Assembly: GCA_963965975.1 (NCBI GenBank)
Contig: OZ014418.1
Coordinates: 5,840,775-5,904,774, forward strand
DNA: 64,000 nucleotides
Origin: Xestospongia bergquistia
Taxonomy: Eukaryota > Porifera > Demospongiae > Haplosclerida > Petrosiidae
Reading direction: 5' to 3'
The notes beneath the pieces are model-generated. The model ran no database searches and was not told where the DNA came from. It saw only the letters and a program-made list of their open reading frames with translations. The translations under genes and the position numbers were made by a program. Shown piece by piece: positions 57,625 to 64,000 of this stretch (positions within the stretch are counted from its first letter, which is position 1; each line of letters opens with the position of its first letter).

Positions 57625-58586
57625 TTATTGCTGTTTCATTTTTGATGCATTCAGAATGACTACAACAGTCACAAGAATGATGATCATGAACAATAAAAAG
57701 ATAAATGGAACAATGACACTCTTTACACTAGACAAACAGCAATCACTCCACTCAAGATCAGCTCTTCTAATGATGCATCAATAGGAATATAATAATAAAC
57801 CAGGGTGGTCTTAACAACAACAAGCATATGGAAAAGCTGATGACTTTGAAAGTAGTAATCATATCTACCCGGATTACGTTTTTCAGGGATTTTTGTCACA
57901 AAGAAAATTATTGCTGCAAACAATGACACAAATGCTAAACAGTGGAAAAGTATAGTCTCCGATACACAATCATTATCAGTACATAAGCAGACCAATAAGT
58001 GGGTAACAAGGGGGATTGCTTCTGTCAAATGAATAGGCAGAAATCCAATTACATGATAAAGAGAGGCATTATTATGTTTTTGAAACCGTGATAATGAGGA
58101 CATTGATACAGCAAGCATTGCAAATGTTATGTACGTTATAACAAACAGCCATTTGTATTCAAAGATCCTTACGCAAACTGTATGGGCACCAGGTCTCTCA
58201 TAGAAGTAAAGAGCCATACTGAGTCCAAACGTATACAGACTGATACCAACCATGGATAGTATGTGCAACCAAGCAAGTGATTTATTTGCAAATGCATGAG
58301 CTATACTGGAACCAAGAACATAAAGACATCCTCCAATCCACACAATGAGAAATGGATACCAGAAAGGGTCAGAAAAATTCAGTTGATATGATTTAAAGTA
58401 GAACCATATCAGCTACATCCAAAAGGTAACAAAATGAGTCCAAAAATTTCCCCATTCGTTGTGGATAACAAAGATATACTTTATGCACTTCCATGTCGAA
58501 ATATTGACTGGTCGATAGCCAGTATGGATGTAGGGCTCCCTAAAATCACTTGGTATTTCACTAGCATTGAGAAGATTTGATGATAT
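57625..58586 (-). pseudogene. Second PAQR-family gene, broken
   Basis: A paralogue of the PAQR genes to its left, on the same strand. The C-terminal two-thirds is clearly diverged (for example IFEYKWLFVITYITFAM), but SSIAH and SHQLFH are kept, so the metal-site residues Ser, His, His and His are present. The region 58,318-58,586 is by contrast almost identical to the N-terminal part of 54,291-55,250. Three lesions are visible: the expected ATG at 58,584-58,586 is ATA, a tryptophan codon in the FWMW segment is TAG (58,413-58,415), and one base is missing near 57,774, which shifts the last 50 codons. Confidence 0.85.
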
Positions 58587-58804
58587 TGTCACTCTAAAAT
58601 TGCATTTACAAAGCAGCCCTGATGACTAATGACTAAACCAGAAGTCCACAAAAATTTTTCATGTTCAGTCCACATAGATTACGATGATGACCCCATTAAC
58701 TAACGTTAGCTCTGCCCACTAAATTAAATCTAACGTCACCTGTCTATAAAATTACGAACACATATGAATAATAGATATTAGTACGAGTTAATCTAACTGC
58801 AGCA
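58587..58804. promoter_or_regulatory. Head-to-head intergenic region, PAQR pseudogene and GABA-B-like gene
   Basis: Only about 220 bases separate the two divergent starts, so promoters may be shared. The stretch before the GABA-B-like ATG (58,790-58,804) has TCTAACTGCAGCA. No TATA box is obvious. Confidence 0.4.
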
Positions 58805-61800
58805 ATGAATGTCTTGTTGTGGTTTTGTCTCTTAGTCTTTTGTCATTGGTCTTCAGGACAAATTTTACCTTGGCAATCATTAGCAGAATGTCCGCAAAAT
58901 AATAAAACAAATCTCAAATTTTTGTTTATGGGTTCTTCAGGAGTGGCATTTAATTCTCTTGGAAGTGTTGTTGGCTCAATGATAGCATTAGAAAGGATCA
59001 ATGCCAATAACAGTATTTTGAAAGACTACACGTTGAGTTATTCAGCAATTGAAGATACAAAGGTATGACATATGTTTGTTGTTTTAATATGGCTACCAAT
59101 AAAATCTTAACACGCAAAACAATAAAAGCATTTTTATTTTCTTAGTGTGATCGAGAGACATCATTGTCTTTGTTTTTAAATCATGTTCGTCAGAGATGTC
59201 CTGGTATTATTGCCATTATTGGAGCTGGCTGTTCTACTGCTACTGAGCCTGTTGCTGAACTCAGCAATTTCTGGGGACTTCCACTGGTATGGTTAATAAG
59301 AGTACAACGTTATCATCCAATGTAATCAAATAAAAAAAATTATTAGTAAATGTCTAACATTAATGAACTACTCTCTGCATGCACATATTATCAAAAAACG
59401 TTGAATTGACATGTGCTTGGTGTAGCATGACATACAGTAATTTAAGTAGAGGTGATATAGGATCTTACCCAGTGTTTTGGTTGTGAAAGAAGTAGATGTC
59501 TCCCACTGTCTGGCTTTAGATCAGGTGTCTGATATTTGATAAGATTATCATGAATTGATGACTTTTGCATGAAAGATTAGCTATAAATCCAAATTTCCAT
59601 GTCGTCACATTTCTGTTTAGTATGAGAACAATTTTTTGATACTTGTTTGACTATCATTCCATCCATTCATTGATGAGTCAACTTCATCAACACTCAATTT
59701 AATCATTTGATGAGCAGATATTGTGCAGTGTTGTTTAATGATATCAAATATCCAAAATATATTATGATAATACATAGTTACGATATATCTTGTATATCAT
59801 ATGACAGTATATATTCTAATGACATATTCATTTCATAGAGGAACATCTGTACAAGCTAAGATAATTACTCCTTAATTTATTATAATGCATATATGAAGCA
59901 TCATACTTGATGTACATATTTTGTTTTATTTAGATTGGATATGTATCATCATCGACATCATTAAATTTACGAGATTATTATCACAATTTCTTTCGTTTGC
60001 ATCCAACTGAAGAGAATGACCTCTTAGCTATAGTGGGAACAATCTTACATTATGGATGGAAACAAATATCCATTATTACCCAAGCTGAGCCTATCTTTAT
60101 CAAAGTATGGATAATGTTGCTATTAATTATAAAATTTTGTGTATATTCATTTCTTGTCTAATTTCCAGAACAAGGAAGATATAACTGCCTTGTTAAAAGC
60201 AGAAAATATAACTGTTTTAGAGTCTGAAGATATTCTTACAGATGAAGATCCTGCTACAAAAAATGGCATATTTGTATGTAATATAATATGAATAATAATT
60301 ATATAATTGTTGCATTACACAGCCTGAAAATACTAGAATCTTCTTTTTAAATATGTATGAAGATAAAGCACGACAAGTTATTTGCCAAGTAAGTATTGAA
60401 CATAATGAACGAAAGCTCAAATGTTGTCATCCTTGTAGGCTCATATGCTTGGACTATATGGCAAGAATTATCAATGGCTTTTATTTGGATGGTATAGTGT
60501 TGAATGGTGGAATAAAAGAAGTGATAACTTCACATGTTGTAAGATAGACTTGGCTGATGTGTTAGAAAAGTCTTTAGCTGTACAGCAATACCCAATTGCA
60601 GAGGATCGTAACAAGAAAGCAGTTGGAGAGCTAGTAAGTGACAGAATCATTAAATATGATTTCACAATGTATCATTTGTCAGTCTTACAATAAATTTCAA
60701 AAAATTTACCATCAAAGACTTGGTAACACAGGATATAATGAAGCATATTCAGCACATATTGTTTATGATGCAGTATGGGCTTTGGCATTTGCCTTAGAAA
60801 GGACAATAAAACGTATAGAGGATAACAATGTCACCGGCTGTGAACATTATGGAAATGAAACAATACCTTTATCTGAGTGGGAATATACATGTACAACCAC
60901 ATCTTGTATACTACATCAAAGTTTAGGAGAAACTAACTTCTTTGGATTGTCTGTGAGTAATTTAATGACTTTAAAATTTGAGTGATATCTTTAAAATATA
61001 GGGAATGGTTAAACTTAATGAAAATGGAACACGTATCAACAAGCCTGTCAGAATCTTGCAATTTAGAAGTGGTAATTTTGTATTGATAATTATGATAGTA
61101 ATGTTTTCTCACTACATGAACAGGTTCATATGTACAGGTTGCTGAGTTTACTGATGTTGTTCATTATGATTATTTGTATGTTAATAATGAAAATGATTCT
61201 ACAGTTTTTCCTGGTAAATATGAAATTATTATTATTTTTAAAACAAATGTTATTTCAATAGATGGAATTCCTTGGGATGGAGTGCCAATTAGTAACATTA
61301 TTGGACTTAAGATTGAACTCACTATTGTTTGCTATTTGTTAAGCTTAGTGGGTCTCTTTTTTTCCATCTTTTGTTTGGTCTTTACAATATTGTTTAGAAA
61401 CAGAAAGTAAGAACACTTGCTCATTACATAATTATTATTAGCTTGTTCTTATATTTACAGAGTTATTCGTTTGACTAGTCCAACATTGAATTATTGTATC
61501 TTAGCTGGAACTTCAATGATATTCTTATCAATCTTTTTTCATACCCATTCTTCAACTGACTTCCTCGTTTGGACTGCATTTTGTTATGTAAGTAAATATC
61601 AGATTTGTACTTGTATAATTTTAACACTTCTTGTCTTGGCATTGCAGATTATTGTCTTTCTTGACAGCTTTGGATATACACTGGCATTTGCAACTATTTT
61701 GGCTAAAGTATGGAGATTATATTATATCTTTCACAATCCTACTACAAAGAAAAAAGTAAACTTCTCAGTAACACAACAAAGGAGTAGTATAATTTTAACA

Positions 61801-62760
61801 TATTTTCATTGGTATAATAATTATAATGTGTTCAACTATATCATCTCTCTTCCAGACAATAACTGACTGGCATTTGTTCATCATTATTGCAGTACTTACT
61901 GTTGGGATGGCACTATTATTACTAATAGGATTTGTTATCCCTGCTACACGCCTTGATCCAAACTTGATCACCAATTTAGAAAAACCATTTACAATTGATG
62001 TAAGTTAATATTATATAACTTGGAGTGCTAGTATTACCTTTTGATGGTAGGATGATGGAATTAAACACAGCAACTGGATTTATACATGTATTCGTCCTGC
62101 AGCATTACCTTGGATTATTTGTTTGTACTTGTATATTGGAGCTATACAACTAGCAGCTCTTGTGTTGGCCATTCAAACAAGAAAAGTCCGTATCAAACCA
62201 CTTAATGACACAAAAGAAATAACAGCTATTATTTATGTGACGAGTATAATTTTAATAGAGTTGGCTGTTGTCTCTTTTATTCTTAATGGATATAATAACG
62301 CTCGTGAAGTACATTATTCTGTAGTTCTTTTAATAGATAGTTTTTTTATTTTATCATCTACATTCATACCAAAAGTGAGTAAACACAACAGAACCAACAT
62401 ACTAGGCGATAACGTGCTGTGTCTTACTTAATGCTTTTATAAATGTTTATTCTTTTAGATGGTTCGTCTCTACAAAGATCCCAATGGTGATAAAATCTTT
62501 ACTGATCCTGATTCTTCTAGTGTAATTGTTGGAAAAAATGGCGCTATTACTTGGATTAATGATAAAATGCACATCAGCAACTTGGAAGCTAAAATATCAG
62601 AGTTGGAGTCAAAAATGAAGAATTCATTGGTAATAAAATCATTGTTGAATCGCATATATATATATATACCTTCTTACTGTAGGTACTCAGTACAGATAAT
62701 CTGGCTTCAATAACTATTGCTGAACAAACTCCAGTCTTTCCTGGATCAGATCCGAGTTAA
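58805..62760 (+). CDS. Class C GPCR, GABA-B receptor-like
   Basis: Sixteen exons: 58,805-59,062; 59,146-59,286; 59,934-60,104; 60,169-60,273; 60,323-60,388; 60,439-60,633; 60,683-60,952; 61,002-61,071; 61,124-61,213; 61,262-61,406; 61,461-61,587; 61,648-61,755; 61,856-61,999; 62,051-62,374; 62,459-62,629; 62,683-62,760. They sum to 2,463 bases (820 codons and a stop) with matching phases. A signal peptide is followed by a Venus-flytrap domain (MALERIN-type start, IGAGCSTATEPVAELS) with no cysteine-rich linker, as in GABA-B receptors. Seven TMs follow, with RVIRLTSPTLNY before TM2, LAFATILAKVWR at TM3 and FIPK after TM7, then a coiled-coil-like NLEAKISELESKMKNSL. It is a plasma-membrane G-protein-coupled receptor; ligand unknown. 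A second copy starts 111 bases downstream. Confidence 0.9.
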
Positions 62761-62870
62761 CCGGAAATGAACTAATTAACTTTTATTAACTAACTTTAAT
62801 ATTTATTAAGAACTGTTGTGATTTTAATATACTCCACTGCCTAATTACATGTGCTCAGTGTTCGAGTAAA

Positions 62871-64000
62871 ATGTCTGTTTCTAAAAGTCTTTTGTTGCTA
62901 GCGTTTGTTTGGATAAGCGGTATCATATTGCCAGTTATCAAAGGATCTCCTCATAGTCTTGGAGTTCTGTTTGTATACTCCAACTCACCTCGATACAATT
63001 CTACTGAGGCACTAGATAGTGTACAAAAAGCTATTGGTGATGGAGATATACTACCTGGATATAAGCTAGAAATAACTGCAGAAATTGATGCAAAGGTAAC
63101 CATTTTTAGCAACGCGTAATGGAACGCATTTTCCTGTTGTGCACCTGTATTTCATTTGGTTACATGATACTCAATAATATCTGTATTATTTGTGTTTTTT
63201 TTTCAGTGTAATTCGTCAATAGCAGTTCTAGAGACGCTCAAGTACATCACAAATCCCATATCATCACAATCTCTGATAGCTATCATTGGTGGAGGCTGTT
63301 CTCCAGCTACTGATGCTCTGATAGATATAGCTGAATATCAGAATATACCACTGGTAAAAGTGTTAATGTTTACAATATGAGTGGAATTTATAAATATTGA
63401 CTTTATGGTTGCTTGTATTGATAGAATATAGATAAAGGTGTCATACATTCCTTGTTGCTTTATAATAATTATCCTATAATCTGTTTAGCCAGATCATTAA
63501 TGTGGTGGAATGTCTGTCTGTTCTTTACATTCCGTGCCTTTAAAAGCACACAATCTATTTTAGTCCTTTATAAGGATAATGACCATTACTGTATCTACTC
63601 CACCATTGACTGCTCCATTGTCACTCTATTTTATGATGAATTTTACTCACCCTAACCCAACCCAGTCTGTGTATGTATCTGTCAACTATAGGATTCTATA
63701 AGAAATCAGTGCTACTTTATGTATCATTTCATTTAAGTTGATCAGTTCTCTATCAAGCCATAAGGTTTCAACTCTCTAATATTAGTCAATAACTGATAAG
63801 ACTTCCGAAAGTAGTAAACAACTCTAGATACCACCAGTTCCAATGTGGTTTAACATTCTGACCTACACTGTTTGTTGTGTGTTTTGTGATATTAGTAGAT
63901 ATCACTAAGTTGGACTGTTGTTGTTTATTCTATTTTCTTTTGATATAGCTTTGATGTATATTGTCATGGGAAGTACTTCTATTATATGATTTAATATATT
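62871..64000 (+). CDS. Class C GPCR, second GABA-B-like gene (5' end only)
   Basis: Starts with MSVSKSLLLLAFVWISG, a signal peptide, at 62,871. Exon 1 ends at 63,095 and exon 2 covers 63,207-63,353 with IGGGCSPATDALIDIAEYQN, matching exon 2 of the gene to its left. Exon borders are in the same places. The intron from 63,354 runs to the end of the window. The rest of the gene lies outside. Confidence 0.85.

Noticed and set aside
1..64000. tRNA, rRNA or bacterial contamination
   Set aside because: No tRNA cloverleaf or rRNA segment was recognised, and spliced animal genes run through the window.

Overview
The window looks like a piece of a compact, AT-rich metazoan genome, most likely a demosponge of the Amphimedon type. 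Multi-exon genes have very short GT-AG introns (often 45-60 bases), one FANCD2 intron is GC-AG, and the gene families present (GABA-B-like class C receptors, PAQR receptors, Ig-domain membrane proteins, FANCD2) are animal ones. The species is an inference; no marker gene proves it.

Layout. The left part (about 1-10,090) is a graveyard of intronless POT/MFS-like transporter copies (five broken copies) with shared flanking repeats, tandem repeats and a perfect 106-bp inverted repeat. From about 9.5 kb to 57 kb the window is a degenerate tandem segmental duplication with the order [POT-like transporter, +] - [3' half of FANCD2, +] - [PAQR receptor, -] - [Ig-domain membrane protein, -]. Block A covers 9.8-19.8 kb. 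Two middle blocks (20-38.8 kb and 38.8-45.2 kb) are heavily rearranged by deletions, a Ty3/gypsy retrotransposon, a MITE-like element and a minisatellite. Block C (43.5-57 kb) carries the full right side. To the right is apparently single-copy flank: a broken second PAQR gene (-), one complete class C GPCR of GABA-B receptor type (+, 16 exons, 820 codons) and the start of a second one (+).

Status of the genes. Intact by eye are three POT-like genes (22,912-24,498; 39,293-40,927; 43,549-45,168), two PAQR genes (17,415-18,371 and 54,291-55,250), one Ig-domain gene (55,477-56,995) and the GABA-B-like gene (58,805-62,760). A fourth POT copy (31,069-32,700) is full length except for one TAG codon. 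Every FANCD2 copy lacks the N-terminal half and carries its own frameshifts, stops or lost splice sites, so none looks able to make a normal protein.

The proteins do not form one obvious pathway. The cluster is best read as a duplication hot spot in which hitch-hiking FANCD2 and Ig fragments decay while the membrane transporter and PAQR copies are at least partly retained. The 11-bp minisatellite sits in the same FANCD2 intron in each block and marks the units. All gene family names rest on recognition of motifs by eye; no database search was possible.
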